From Ga0077527 sp049433545 (GTDB taxonomy: Bacteria; Pseudomonadota; Gammaproteobacteria; Burkholderiales; SG8-41), in contig JBMTEY010000012.1 in NCBI GenBank assembly GCA_049433545.1, positions 1 to 32,937 on the forward strand: a stretch of 32,937 nucleotides of DNA. Direction: 5' to 3'. Made by a program: the position numbers and the translations under genes. Below are positions 14,755 through 22,769 of the stretch, one piece after another; within the stretch, counting starts at the first letter, position 1, and the number at the start of each line of letters is the position of its first letter. The notes below the pieces were generated by a model. The model saw only the letters and a list, made by a program, of their open reading frames with translations, was not told the origin of the DNA and did no database searches.

Positions 14755-16479
14755 ATGCGCGTCTCGCAATTTCTAATCTCCACCCTCAAGGAAGCCCCCT
14801 CCGAAGCGGAAGTGGTAAGCCACAAGCTGATGCTGCGTGCCGGGCTGATCAAGCGCCTTACCAGCGGCGTCTATACCTGGATGCCGCTCGGACTGCGGGT
14901 GTTGCGCCGGGTCGAGCACATCATCCGCGAAGAGATGAACCGCGGCGGCGCCATCGAACTGCTGATGCCTGCAGTGCAGCCGGCGGAACTGTGGCAGGAA
15001 TCGACGCGCTGGGAGCAGTACGGACCGGAACTGCTGCGCATCAAGGACCGGCACCAGCGCGATTTCTGCTTCGGCCCGACCCACGAGGAAGTGGTGAGCG
15101 ACGTAGTGCGGCGCGAAATCAGGAGCTACCGCCAGCTGCCGCTGAACCTGTACCAGATCCAGACCAAGTTCCGTGACGAAATCCGCCCGCGTTTCGGGGT
15201 GATGCGCGGCCGCGAGTTCGTGATGAAGGACGCCTATTCCTTCCACGCGAACTACGAGGACCTGGTCCGCGAATACCGCAACATGCATGACACCTACAGC
15301 CGCATTTTCACGCGGCTGGGTCTGAAGTTCCGCCCGGTGGCGGCGGATACCGGATCGATCGGCGGCACCGGCTCGCATGAATTTCACGTGCTCGCCGATT
15401 CCGGCGAAGATGCCATTGCCTACTGTCCGCAATCTGACTACGCGGCCAACGTCGAACTGGCCGAAGCCGTGGCGCCGTCATACGCCCGCCCCGCGCCGTC
15501 ACAGCCTCTGCAGAAAGTGCATACGCCTGGCGTCAAGACCATAGACGAACTCTGCGCATTCCTGAAGCTAAGTGCCGATCGCACCGTGAAGGCAGTGGTC
15601 GTCGACGGTGCCAACGGCCAGCCGCTGCTGCTGCTGCTGCGCGGCGATCACGAACTCAACCTGGTCAAGGCCGGCAAGCTGGCCCAGGTCAGGCAACCCG
15701 TCGCATTTTCTTCACCGGAGTCGATCCGCGCGGCCTTCGGCGCCGCTCCGGGATCGCTGGGGCCGGTTGGATTCAAAGGACAGGTCGTCGCCGACCGCGC
15801 GGTCATGGCCATGGCTGATTTCGTCATCGGCGCCAATGCCGATGATCACCATTACACCGGCGTCAACCTGGCACGTGATTTCCCCGAACCAGTGGTAGCC
15901 GACATCCGCAATGTTGTCAGCGGCGACCCCTCGCCCGACGGCAAAGGCGCGCTGGAAATCTGCCGCGGCATCGAGGTGGGGCACATCTTCCAGCTGCGCA
16001 GCAAGTATTCGAAGGCGCTCAACCTGGTCTTCCTCGACGACGCCGGCAAGTCGCAGATCATGGAAATGGGCTGCTACGGCATCGGTGTCACGCGCATAGT
16101 CGCCGCGGCGATCGAACAGAACCATGACGAGCGTGGCATCATTTTCCCGGCTGCGATTGCCCCGTTCGACGTCGCCATCGTGCCCATTGGCTACCGCAAG
16201 AGCGCCCAGGTCAAAGCCGCTGCCGATGAACTGCACGCCGAACTCACTGCCGCCGGCATCGATGTGCTGCTCGATGACCGTGAGGAGCGCCCGGGCGTGA
16301 TGTTTGCCGATATGGAACTGATCGGCATTCCGCACCGGGTTGTGATCGGAGAGCGCGGCCTCAAGGACGGCCAGTTGGAATACAAGGGTCGGCGCGACGC
16401 ACAGCCACGCAACATTCCCTTGACTGATGCAAAATTATCAATAAAATCAATGGTATGTACAGGCTCATCGGCATTCTGA
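14755..16479 (+). CDS. proS: Prolyl-tRNA synthetase (bacterial type)
   Basis: Class II synthetase of 574 residues. MRVSQFLISTLKEAPSEAEV and SGVYTWMPLGLRVLRR are typical N-terminal signatures; class II motif 2 (TKFRDEIRPRFGVMRGREF) and motif 3 (GCYGIGVTRIVAAAIEQ) are present. The insertion (INS) editing domain, which clears alanyl-tRNA-Pro, lies between them at about 220-395. The anticodon-binding domain ends the protein (GERGLKDGQLEYKGRRD). The 3' end overlaps the next gene by 25 bases in another frame. The gene is on the plus strand, with a divergent neighbour upstream. Confidence 0.97.
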   Translation: MRVSQFLISTLKEAPSEAEVVSHKLMLRAGLIKRLTSGVYTWMPLGLRVLRRVEHIIREEMNRGGAIELLMPAVQPAELWQESTRWEQYGPELLRIKDRHQRDFCFGPTHEEVVSDVVRREIRSYRQLPLNLYQIQTKFRDEIRPRFGVMRGREFVMKDAYSFHANYEDLVREYRNMHDTYSRIFTRLGLKFRPVAADTGSIGGTGSHEFHVLADSGEDAIAYCPQSDYAANVELAEAVAPSYARPAPSQPLQKVHTPGVKTIDELCAFLKLSADRTVKAVVVDGANGQPLLLLLRGDHELNLVKAGKLAQVRQPVAFSSPESIRAAFGAAPGSLGPVGFKGQVVADRAVMAMADFVIGANADDHHYTGVNLARDFPEPVVADIRNVVSGDPSPDGKGALEICRGIEVGHIFQLRSKYSKALNLVFLDDAGKSQIMEMGCYGIGVTRIVAAAIEQNHDERGIIFPAAIAPFDVAIVPIGYRKSAQVKAAADELHAELTAAGIDVLLDDREERPGVMFADMELIGIPHRVVIGERGLKDGQLEYKGRRDAQPRNIPLTDAKLSIKSMVCTGSSAF

Positions 16480-17078
16480 GCGGTATCGCCCTGGGTGTCG
16501 CACCGGCGGCAGGCTGGTGCGGCGCGCAGAAGTACGAACCGCTGTCCGCCAGCGTTCAGGCCACACTGAACCGCGCCATCGCCGATCAGGCGGTTCCGGT
16601 CATAGCCTTCGACGACGAACACGAAGCGCGGGCATGGCTGGCTGCCATGTCGCCGCGGCTGAGCAGGCGGATGCCGGAGCGGGTGGCCCGTGAGGAGTTC
16701 CTTCTGACAGTGCACTATGAAGCCAAACGCGCCGGCCTCGACCCGCAGCTGGTACTCGGCCTGATCCAGGTCGAAAGCGCGTTCCGCAAGTACGCGGTAT
16801 CCAGCGCCGGCGCGCGTGGCTACATGCAGGTCATGCCGTTCTGGGCCAAGCTGATCGGCACCGCCGAACACAACCTGTTCCACCTGCGCACCAACCTGCG
16901 TTACGGCTGCGTGATCCTGCGCCACTATCTCGACATTGAAAACGGCAACCTGTTCCGGGCGCTGGGCCGTTACAACGGCAGCCTCGGCAAGGCGGAATAC
17001 CCCGACATGGTGCTGCGCGCCTGGCACGGCAACTGGCGCTACACACCGCCCGCATCACGGGCCGCGGTCGTCCGCTAA
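16455..17078 (+). CDS. Exported lytic transglycosylase (SLT domain)
   Basis: Protein of 207 residues with a signal peptide (MYRLIGILSGIALGVAPAAGWCG). The SLT domain covers about 83-190: LIQVESAFRKYAVSSAGARGYMQVMPFW contains the catalytic glutamate E107 and the ESAF/GxMQVMP signatures, and ALGRYNGSLG is the later NGS motif. Such enzymes cleave peptidoglycan to 1,6-anhydromuropeptides, which are the substrates recycled by AmpD (encoded elsewhere in this window). A cysteine near the cleavage site (WCG) makes a lipoprotein possible, but no good lipobox is present. The start lies within the end of proS, implying co-transcription. Confidence 0.9.
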   Translation: MYRLIGILSGIALGVAPAAGWCGAQKYEPLSASVQATLNRAIADQAVPVIAFDDEHEARAWLAAMSPRLSRRMPERVAREEFLLTVHYEAKRAGLDPQLVLGLIQVESAFRKYAVSSAGARGYMQVMPFWAKLIGTAEHNLFHLRTNLRYGCVILRHYLDIENGNLFRALGRYNGSLGKAEYPDMVLRAWHGNWRYTPPASRAAVVR

Positions 17079-17107
17079 GCTGCGCCGGATCTCCTTCAGC
17101 CGCACCC

Positions 17108-17698
17108 ATGCAGGATATCCTTGTTCTGTATTACAGCCATCACGGCGCAACCCGGGAGATGGCCAGCCTGGTCGCGCGCGGCATCGAACAGGCCGGTGCC
17201 GTCGCTCGCCTGCGCACCGTTCCCCGCATATCCGCGGTCAGTGAAGCCACCGAAGCCGCCGTTCCGCCCGCCGGGGCGCCGTACGCGGAACTGCGCGACC
17301 TCGAGGAATGCGCCGGACTCGCGCTGGGTTCTCCCACGCGTTTCGGCAACATGGCCGCGCCGATGAAATATTTCTGGGACTCCACTTCCAGCCTTTGGCT
17401 GAAAGGCACGCTGGCGGGAAAGCCCGCAGCAGTGTTCACCTCGACGGCCAGCCTCCACGGCGGCCAGGAAACCACGCTGATTTCGATGATGCTGCCGCTG
17501 CTGCATCACGGCATGCTGCTGGTCGGACTGCCCTATACCGCGCCTGAACTGCTGACCACGGCAAGCGGCGGCACTCCTTACGGCCCCAGCCATCATGCCG
17601 GCGCCGCCGGCAACCTGCCGATTACGGAGCACGAGAAAAAGCTGTGCCTCGCGCTGGGACGGCGTCTTGCCGAAACCGCGCTGCAGCTCGCAAAGTGA
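17108..17698 (+). CDS. wrbA: NAD(P)H:quinone oxidoreductase, WrbA family
   Basis: Flavodoxin-like protein of 196 residues. ILVLYYSHHGATREMASLVARGIE is the FMN-phosphate loop, GSPTRFGNMAAPMKYFWD the WrbA signature, and FTSTASLHGGQETTL with GMLLVGLPYTAPEL the remaining FMN site. WrbA proteins reduce quinones by two electrons using NAD(P)H, which limits semiquinone radicals. Its stop overlaps the next gene's GTG start, so the two are coupled. The function is well supported by motif; the gene name is by family. Confidence 0.92.
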   Translation: MQDILVLYYSHHGATREMASLVARGIEQAGAVARLRTVPRISAVSEATEAAVPPAGAPYAELRDLEECAGLALGSPTRFGNMAAPMKYFWDSTSSLWLKGTLAGKPAAVFTSTASLHGGQETTLISMMLPLLHHGMLLVGLPYTAPELLTTASGGTPYGPSHHAGAAGNLPITEHEKKLCLALGRRLAETALQLAK

Positions 17699-18066
17699 GC
17701 TCCGGGACGGCTGGCCACCTGCGCCTTGCTGCCGCCGCCAGTCTTGCCGCGCTGGCCGTGTTATGCATCGCCTGGGAATTGTGGCTCGCACCGCTGCGGC
17801 CCGGCGGGTCCTGGCTGGCGCTGAAGGTGTTGCCGCTGTTATGGATCACACCCGGCATCCTGCGCGGCAATACCTATACCTATCGCGCCTCAACCATGCT
17901 GATTCTCGCCTATTTCATCGAAGGCACGGTACGCGCCTGGACTGAACCGGGTCTGAGCGGCCAGCTGGCGCTCGCGGAAATCACGCTGTCGACCATCATT
18001 TTCGGCACTGCAATCGCATACGTCCGTGCCTGCCGCAGCGTCAGACCGCCCACAACAGCAGGGTAA
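17695..18066 (+). CDS. DUF2069 family inner-membrane protein
   Basis: Protein of 123 residues with about four hydrophobic segments (near 12-27, 40-55, 65-82 and 92-110). The central LKVLPLLWITPGILRGNTYTYRASTMLILAYFIEG is the DUF2069 pattern, a family that typically follows wrbA in proteobacteria. The start is GTG 17695 overlapping the wrbA stop (GTGA); the longer open frame begins inside wrbA. The 3' end overlaps the convergent DUF2905 gene by 26 bases. Function is unknown. Confidence 0.85.
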   Translation: MSSGTAGHLRLAAAASLAALAVLCIAWELWLAPLRPGGSWLALKVLPLLWITPGILRGNTYTYRASTMLILAYFIEGTVRAWTEPGLSGQLALAEITLSTIIFGTAIAYVRACRSVRPPTTAG

Positions 18067-18235
18067 GCAACAGCGACAGGATGATGCTGGTGGCGAACGG
18101 AAAATGGAATTTCCGTCCGTGATGCTCCACCTGCAGATCGCCTGGCAGGCGCCCCAGACCGAACTTCGCCAGCAGCGGTGCCGCCACCCCCAGAACGAAA
18201 AGGACAACGAGCAGCGTGACCAGCCACTTCAGGAT
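18041..18235 (-). CDS. DUF2905 family small membrane protein with apparent ATC start
   Basis: A frame of 64 residues, LKWLVTLLVVLFVLGVAAPL then FGLGRLPGDLQVEHHGRKFHFPF and a second helix TSIILSLLLTLLLWAV. Two membrane helices around a short basic loop with GRLPGD match DUF2905, whose members usually start MLKW or MIKW. Here the codon aligned to that methionine is ATC (18235-18233), five bases after AAGGA, and no ATG, GTG or TTG lies upstream in frame before the leuA stop region. CTG at 18232 is the other candidate. It follows leuA by 45 bases, so it is probably last in the leuA transcript. Function is unknown. Confidence 0.7.
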   Translation of the reverse strand: MLKWLVTLLVVLFVLGVAAPLLAKFGLGRLPGDLQVEHHGRKFHFPFATSIILSLLLTLLLWAV

Positions 18236-18280
18236 TGCCGTCCTTTTCGCCGGCCGGTCCTGCGCCGGAATTCGTGCAGA

Positions 18281-19822
18281 TTACAGCTGCGGATTCAGGC
18301 GCTCGGCCTTGGCATACAGCTTGTTCAGCGCATTGATGTAGGCTTTGGCGGACGCCACCACGATATCGGTGTCCGCGCCCTGGCCGTTGACAATGCGTCC
18401 GTCGCGCGACAGCCGGACGGTCACTTCGCCTTGGGCATCGGTGCCTGTGGTGATGGCATTGACCGAATACAGCAGCAGTTCCGCGCCACTGGCCACCAGC
18501 GCCTCGATCGCCTTGAATGCCGCATCGACCGGGCCGCTGCCCTTTGCCTGGGACGGCAATTCCTTGCCGTTATCGGACATCACGATGCGCGCATACGGCG
18601 ATTCACCGGTTTCCGAGTGCGCAGTCAGCGACACCAGGTTGTAACGTTCGTTTTCGACGTGTTCGAGGTTCTCCTCGGTGATCAGGGCATGCAGATCCTC
18701 GTCGAAAATCTCGCGCTTTTTGTCGGCAAGCTCCTTGAAGCGCTTGAACGCCGCATTCAGCGCCTCTTCCGATTCCAGCACGACGCCGATTTCCTGCAAC
18801 CGGGTCTTGAAGGCATTGCGCCCGGAAAGCTTGCCGAGAGTCAGCCGGTTGTTGGTCCAGCCCACCGATTCGGCGCTCATGATTTCATAGGTTTCGCGGT
18901 GCTTGAGCACCCCGTCCTGGTGGATGCCCGACTCGTGCGCGAACGCATTGGCGCCGACGATTGCCTTGTTGGGCTGCACCGGGTATCCGGTAATCCCCGA
19001 AACCAGTTTCGACGCCGGCACGATCTGGGTCGCGTCAATGTTGGTGTCACAGTCAAAAACGTCCTGGCGGGTACGCACCGCCATGACAATTTCTTCAAGA
19101 GAGGCGTTGCCGGCACGTTCGCCGAGCCCGTTGATGGTGCACTCCACCTGACGCGCGCCGTTCTGCACTGCCGACAGCGAGTTGGCGACCGCAAGACCGA
19201 GGTCATTGTGGCAGTGCACCGACCATATCGCCTTGTCGGCATTCGGAACGCGCTCGCGCAGGTTGCGGATCAGGCGTCCGAATTGGTCGGGCAGCGTATA
19301 GCCGACTGTATCGGGCACGTTGATGGTGGTGGCGCCGGCCTTGATCACCTGCTCGAGGATGCGGCACAGGAAGTCGAGATCGGAGCGACCGGCGTCTTCC
19401 GGCGAGAATTCGATGTTGTCGGTGTATTCGCGCGCCCACTTGATCGCACGCACCGCCTGGTCGATGACCTGTGACGGCTCCATGCGCAGCTTTTTTTCCA
19501 TGTGGATCGGCGACGTCGCGATGAATGTATGCACCCGCGGTCGCGCCGCGACCCTGACCGCCTCGCCGCAGCGGCGGATATCGCGCTCGTTGGCGCGGGC
19601 CAGACCGCATACCGCGCTGTCCTTGATGGCGCGTGCCACCGCCTGCACGGATTCAAAGTCACCGTCACTGGCTGCAGGAAATCCGGCTTCGATGACATCG
19701 ACGCGCATGCGCTCCAGCTGGCGTGCGATGCGCAGCTTGTCATCCCGGGTCATGGATGCGCCGGGGCTTTGCTCGCCGTCGCGCATCGTCGTGTCAAATA
19801 TGATGAGTTTTTCCTTGGCCAT
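18281..19822 (-). CDS. leuA: 2-isopropylmalate synthase
   Basis: Enzyme of 513 residues that condenses acetyl-CoA with 2-oxoisovalerate, the committed step of leucine synthesis. The catalytic TIM barrel begins IIFDTTMRDGEQSPGASM (metal ligand D near residue 10) and carries the HxH ligands in SVHCHNDLGLA and the GLGERAGNASLEE loop. After the linker (HESGIHQDGVLK), the C-terminal regulatory domain (about 390-513) would bind leucine for feedback inhibition. Start ATG 19822 has GAGGA eight bases ahead. It has its own promoter and a probable leucine leader 110-210 bases upstream. Confidence 0.97.
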   Translation of the reverse strand: MAKEKLIIFDTTMRDGEQSPGASMTRDDKLRIARQLERMRVDVIEAGFPAASDGDFESVQAVARAIKDSAVCGLARANERDIRRCGEAVRVAARPRVHTFIATSPIHMEKKLRMEPSQVIDQAVRAIKWAREYTDNIEFSPEDAGRSDLDFLCRILEQVIKAGATTINVPDTVGYTLPDQFGRLIRNLRERVPNADKAIWSVHCHNDLGLAVANSLSAVQNGARQVECTINGLGERAGNASLEEIVMAVRTRQDVFDCDTNIDATQIVPASKLVSGITGYPVQPNKAIVGANAFAHESGIHQDGVLKHRETYEIMSAESVGWTNNRLTLGKLSGRNAFKTRLQEIGVVLESEEALNAAFKRFKELADKKREIFDEDLHALITEENLEHVENERYNLVSLTAHSETGESPYARIVMSDNGKELPSQAKGSGPVDAAFKAIEALVASGAELLLYSVNAITTGTDAQGEVTVRLSRDGRIVNGQGADTDIVVASAKAYINALNKLYAKAERLNPQL

Positions 19823-19884
19823 GATTCATTCCTCAGTATCTGCGTCCGGGGCGCATGCGGTGCCTGTCCGGAAAATCGGGGCTA

Positions 19885-19905
19885 CCGACACAGCACTCGT
19901 GTCGG
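19885..19905 (-). promoter_or_regulatory. Hairpin in the leuA leader
   Basis: Perfect seven-base-pair stem CCGACAC/GTGTCGG with a seven-base loop, between the leader reading frame and leuA. On the minus strand it is followed after eight bases by GATTTTCC, so the T run is late and weak. It is a candidate attenuator, not a standard terminator. Confidence 0.4.
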
Positions 19906-19936
19906 ATGGGGAACTGCAAAACTGGAAGTGGTGGAG

Positions 19937-20023
19937 TTAGCGCGCGCGGCCGCGCAGCAGCAGACCTGCCAGCGGGAGCTTGGCAGTGGCATGGAACCTG
20001 TTGGTCTGCGTTGAACTACACAT
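19937..20023 (-). CDS. Probable leuA leader peptide (attenuator)
   Basis: A 28-codon frame upstream of leuA, starting ATG 20023 and ending TAA. Its second half reads KLPLAGLLLRGRAR, with five leucines in eight residues, three of them consecutive CTG codons. E. coli LeuL likewise has a leucine run followed by RGR. The promoter lies just upstream, so the frame would be among the first bases transcribed. Leucine starvation would stall ribosomes at the leucine run. The call is by position and composition; there is no homology search. Confidence 0.6.
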   Translation of the reverse strand: MCSSTQTNRFHATAKLPLAGLLLRGRAR

Positions 20024-20031
20024 GATGCTGA

Positions 20032-20060
20032 AATATATAGATATTTTTTGCGTGCCGCAA
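20032..20060 (-). promoter_or_regulatory. Predicted promoter of leuA
   Basis: On the minus strand, TTGCGG (20060-20055) and TATATT (20037-20032) are 17 bases apart; the -10 matches five of six consensus bases. Only eight bases separate the -10 from the leader ATG, so transcription would start within two or three bases of that ATG (leaderless or nearly). Confidence 0.55.
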
Positions 20061-20065
20061 GCCCG

Positions 20066-20887
20066 TCACCCGACAGGGGCATCCGGCGGCGGCCGGCGGC
20101 GCAATTTCCCGTAAATCCAGAGCACATACCCAGACAGGCCGTAGCCGATAAAAAGGGTAAACAGCAGTTCCGGAAGATTACCGGCAAACGCGATCAGCAT
20201 GACGAATCCCAGCGCGATCGCGACCACTGCCGAAAAAGGCACGCTTTTGCGCAGATTGATGTCCTTGCCGCTGTAGAACTGGAGATTGCTCACCATGGTC
20301 AATCCCGCAACCAGCGTAAGCCCCCAGGCCAGCCATTTCACGTCCGCGCCCTTGACCTGGTATTCGCTCATCGCCAGCACCAGTCCGGCAACCAGTGCCG
20401 CTGCCGCGGGACTGGGCAGGCCCTGGAAAAAACGCTTGTCGACCACGTCGATGTTGGTGTTGAAACGGGCCAGCCGCAACGCCGCGCAGGCGCAATAGAC
20501 AAAAGCCGCGATCCAGCCCAGCTTGGTCGACAGCCACGGCCCGAGCATCGGCACCGTGTTCATCGCGGCGAAATCCTGCAACGCCCAGACGTAGACCACC
20601 AGCGCAGGCGCAACCCCGAATGAAACCATGTCGGAGAGACTGTCGAGCTCGGCGCCGAACGCGCTCTGGGTGCGGGTCAGCCGCGCCACCCGACCATCCA
20701 GCCCGTCGAGCACCAGCGCAACGAAAATGGCAATGGCCGCCTGCTCGAAACGGCCGCTGACCGCCTGCACCACGGCATAAAATCCGGCAAACAATGACGC
20801 AAGCGTGAACATGTTCGGCAGCCAGTAGATGCCGCGCCGCGCGAAGCGGGATTTGATGAAAAGCTTGTGTTCCTTGAAGTCGGCCAT
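20066..20887 (-). CDS. pssA: CDP-diacylglycerol--serine O-phosphatidyltransferase
   Basis: Integral membrane enzyme of 273 residues making phosphatidylserine from CDP-diacylglycerol and serine. The CDP-alcohol phosphotransferase motif DG..AR........G...D...D is clear in DGLDGRVARLTRTQSAFGAELDSLSD. Seven or eight hydrophobic segments span the protein from about 22 to 255, and a basic N-terminus precedes them. This is the type II (Bacillus-like) membrane form, not the peripheral E. coli form. Psd, the next enzyme of phosphatidylethanolamine synthesis, is encoded 63 bases upstream, so the two steps are co-expressed. Confidence 0.95.
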   Translation of the reverse strand: MADFKEHKLFIKSRFARRGIYWLPNMFTLASLFAGFYAVVQAVSGRFEQAAIAIFVALVLDGLDGRVARLTRTQSAFGAELDSLSDMVSFGVAPALVVYVWALQDFAAMNTVPMLGPWLSTKLGWIAAFVYCACAALRLARFNTNIDVVDKRFFQGLPSPAAAALVAGLVLAMSEYQVKGADVKWLAWGLTLVAGLTMVSNLQFYSGKDINLRKSVPFSAVVAIALGFVMLIAFAGNLPELLFTLFIGYGLSGYVLWIYGKLRRRPPPDAPVG

Positions 20888-20950
20888 GGGACCAATCTTA
20901 ACTTAAACCATGGACCCGGCGGGAGGCGGCGAAGACGGTCGGACTACGGG

Positions 20951-21595
20951 TCAGGGCAGCAGAGCAAGCGGACTCTCGGTCGCATACACCTTGTCGCCGA
21001 CCGAAACGCATGGAACCGCGCTCAGAGGGAGGTAGACATCCACCCGCGAACCGAACCGTATGAAACCGAAACGCTCGCCCCGGGCCAGAGTCTGCCCTTC
21101 CTTTGCGTAACAAAGAATCCGCCGCGCAATCAGCCCTGCGACCTGCACGCAAGTCACGTCATGGCCTGCGGTGGTGCGGACATGGATCACCGCACGCTCG
21201 TTTTCGAGGGAGGCCTTGGCCAGATCAGCATTGAAGAATTTGCCGGGGAAATACCAGGTTTTCTCCACCGTACCATCGACCGGGCTGCGGTTGGAATGGG
21301 CGTTGAAGACATTCATGAAAACGCTGATCTTGAGCGCCTCGCGCTCAAGGTACGGGTCGCGCACTTTCTCCACGACAACGATCCGCCCGTCCGCTGGCGA
21401 CAGCACGGCCCGGGGATCCGGCGGAATTTCCCTCGGCGGATCGCGGAAAAACTGCACCATGAACAGCACGACCAGCCACGGAAACGCCGCCCAGCCAAAT
21501 CCGGCAAAACCATGTATTCCCGCCGCCACGACCAGCGCCATGGCGATGAACGGCCAGCCTTCGCGGGCAATGATCGGATGGGGATAAGGGCTCAT
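20951..21595 (-). CDS. psd: Phosphatidylserine decarboxylase (short, pyruvoyl-dependent form)
   Basis: Proenzyme of 214 residues that decarboxylates phosphatidylserine to phosphatidylethanolamine. It self-cleaves at FGS (S183) in GFIRFGSRVDVYLP, where the serine becomes the pyruvoyl group. Other family signatures are LSPADGRIV and FMNVFNAHSNRSPVDG. Two hydrophobic segments (about 14-30 and 36-50) anchor the N-terminus. The length fits the short archaetidylserine-like PSD-A type. I use ATG 21595; GTG 21622 would start inside the hairpin element upstream. Confidence 0.94.
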   Translation of the reverse strand: MSPYPHPIIAREGWPFIAMALVVAAGIHGFAGFGWAAFPWLVVLFMVQFFRDPPREIPPDPRAVLSPADGRIVVVEKVRDPYLEREALKISVFMNVFNAHSNRSPVDGTVEKTWYFPGKFFNADLAKASLENERAVIHVRTTAGHDVTCVQVAGLIARRILCYAKEGQTLARGERFGFIRFGSRVDVYLPLSAVPCVSVGDKVYATESPLALLP

Positions 21596-21607
21596 CGGCA
21601 AATGACG

Positions 21608-21666
21608 AAGGGCGGTCTGCACAGGGTTCGCCGTTCGAGGCGATTTCCCCGCAGCAAACCGCCCTT
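21608..21666 (-). other. Nested stem-loop between ilvC and psd
   Basis: On the minus strand, AAGGGCGGTTTGC (21666-21654) pairs with GCAGACCGCCCTT (21620-21608) through 13 base pairs, one of them G-U. Inside, TCGCC/GGCGA (21643-21639 and 21632-21628) with a six-base loop forms a second stem. No T run follows, so it looks more like an mRNA processing or stability element than a terminator. Confidence 0.6.
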
Positions 21667-21676
21667 TGTGCGTTTA

Positions 21677-22693
21677 CTAGTTCTTGGACTGGTCAACCAG
21701 GCGGTTTTTCTTGATCCAGGGCATCATGTCGCGCAACTTGGCGCCGACGGTTTCAACCTGATGCGCCTGGCCTATGCGCCGCATGGCCTTCAGCGTGGGG
21801 GCACCCGCCTTGTTTTCAAGGATGAATTCCTTGGCGAACTGGCCGGTCTGGATTTCCGTGAGGATCCTGCGCATTTCAGCACGCGTCTCGTCGGTCACTA
21901 TGCGCGGGCCACGGGTGAAGTCCCCGTATTCCGCGGTGTTGGAAACCGAGTAGCGCATGTTGGCAATGCCGCCCTCGTAAATCAGGTCGACGATCAGCTT
22001 CACTTCATGCAGGCACTCGAAATACGCCATTTCCGGGGCATACCCGGCATCCACCAGCGTTTCGAAGCCGGCCTGGATCAGCGCCGACAGGCCGCCGCAC
22101 AACACGACCTGCTCGCCGAACAGGTCGGTTTCGCATTCCTCGCGGAAAGTGGTTTCAATCACCCCGGCCCTTGCGGCACCGATGGCGGCGGCATAGGACA
22201 GCGCAATGTCACGGGCCTTCTTGCTCGGATTTTGCGCCACCGCAATCAGCGCCGGCACGCCGCCACCCTGGGTATACGTCGAGCGCACCAAGTGTCCCGG
22301 CCCCTTGGGCGCGATCATGATCACGTCGAGGTCGGCACGCGGCTCAACCTGCTTGAAGTGGACGTTGAAGCCATGCGCGAAAGCGAGCGTGGCGCCTTTC
22401 TTCAGATTGGGCTGAATTTCGTCGCGATAAACATCGGCATGATGTTCGTCGGGCAGCAGGATCATCACCAGATCGGCGCCTTTAACGGCGTCGCCCACTT
22501 CCTTGACCGCGATCCCGGCCTTCTTCGCCTTGTTCCAGGAAGCGCCGTCCTTGCGCAAACCGACCGTCACCTTGGCACCGGAATCCTTGAGGTTGTTGGC
22601 GTGGGCATGCCCCTGCGAACCGTAACCGATGATGGCAACCTGCTTGCGCTTGATCAGCGAAAGGTCGGCGTCTTTGTCGTAGTAGATCTTCAT
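21677..22693 (-). CDS. ilvC: Ketol-acid reductoisomerase (class I)
   Basis: NADPH enzyme of 338 residues catalysing the second common step of valine and isoleucine synthesis. The Rossmann motif GYGSQGHAHANNL sits at about 23-35. The knotted C-terminal domain has metal sites in GVIETTFREECETDLFGEQ and the E..E of FECLHEVKLIVDLIYEGG. The length equals the class I family standard. AGAGGAAG precedes the ATG. It follows ilvH by 76 bases containing a hairpin (22733-22763), and psd comes next. Confidence 0.97.
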   Translation of the reverse strand: MKIYYDKDADLSLIKRKQVAIIGYGSQGHAHANNLKDSGAKVTVGLRKDGASWNKAKKAGIAVKEVGDAVKGADLVMILLPDEHHADVYRDEIQPNLKKGATLAFAHGFNVHFKQVEPRADLDVIMIAPKGPGHLVRSTYTQGGGVPALIAVAQNPSKKARDIALSYAAAIGAARAGVIETTFREECETDLFGEQVVLCGGLSALIQAGFETLVDAGYAPEMAYFECLHEVKLIVDLIYEGGIANMRYSVSNTAEYGDFTRGPRIVTDETRAEMRRILTEIQTGQFAKEFILENKAGAPTLKAMRRIGQAHQVETVGAKLRDMMPWIKKNRLVDQSKN

Positions 22694-22732
22694 GTCTTCC
22701 TCTGTCTGAAACGTAAACTTTAATTTTGCACC

Positions 22733-22763
22733 GGCACGCGCCCGGCGACTGGCGCGGCATGCC
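22733..22763 (-). other. Hairpin between ilvH and ilvC
   Basis: On the minus strand GGCA/TGCC and, inside a three-base bulge, CGCGCC/GGCGCG form a ten-base-pair stem with an eight-base loop. No T run follows. It may separate ilvIH and ilvC mRNA levels. Confidence 0.45.
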
Positions 22764-22769
22764 GGGCCC

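Noticed and set aside
18026..19474. Plus-strand open frame of 482 codons opposite leuA
   Set aside because: It is the complement of leuA, a fully recognisable gene; the long frame follows from high GC and codon bias. The same holds for the plus-strand frames at 1784-3766 (opposite ampD/pilR), 449-1381 (opposite nrdA) and 20867-22723 (opposite psd/ilvC).
20038..20060. TTGCG/CGCAA hairpin after pssA as a terminator
   Set aside because: Only five base pairs, and it is followed on the minus strand by A rather than T; it forms part of the leuA promoter.
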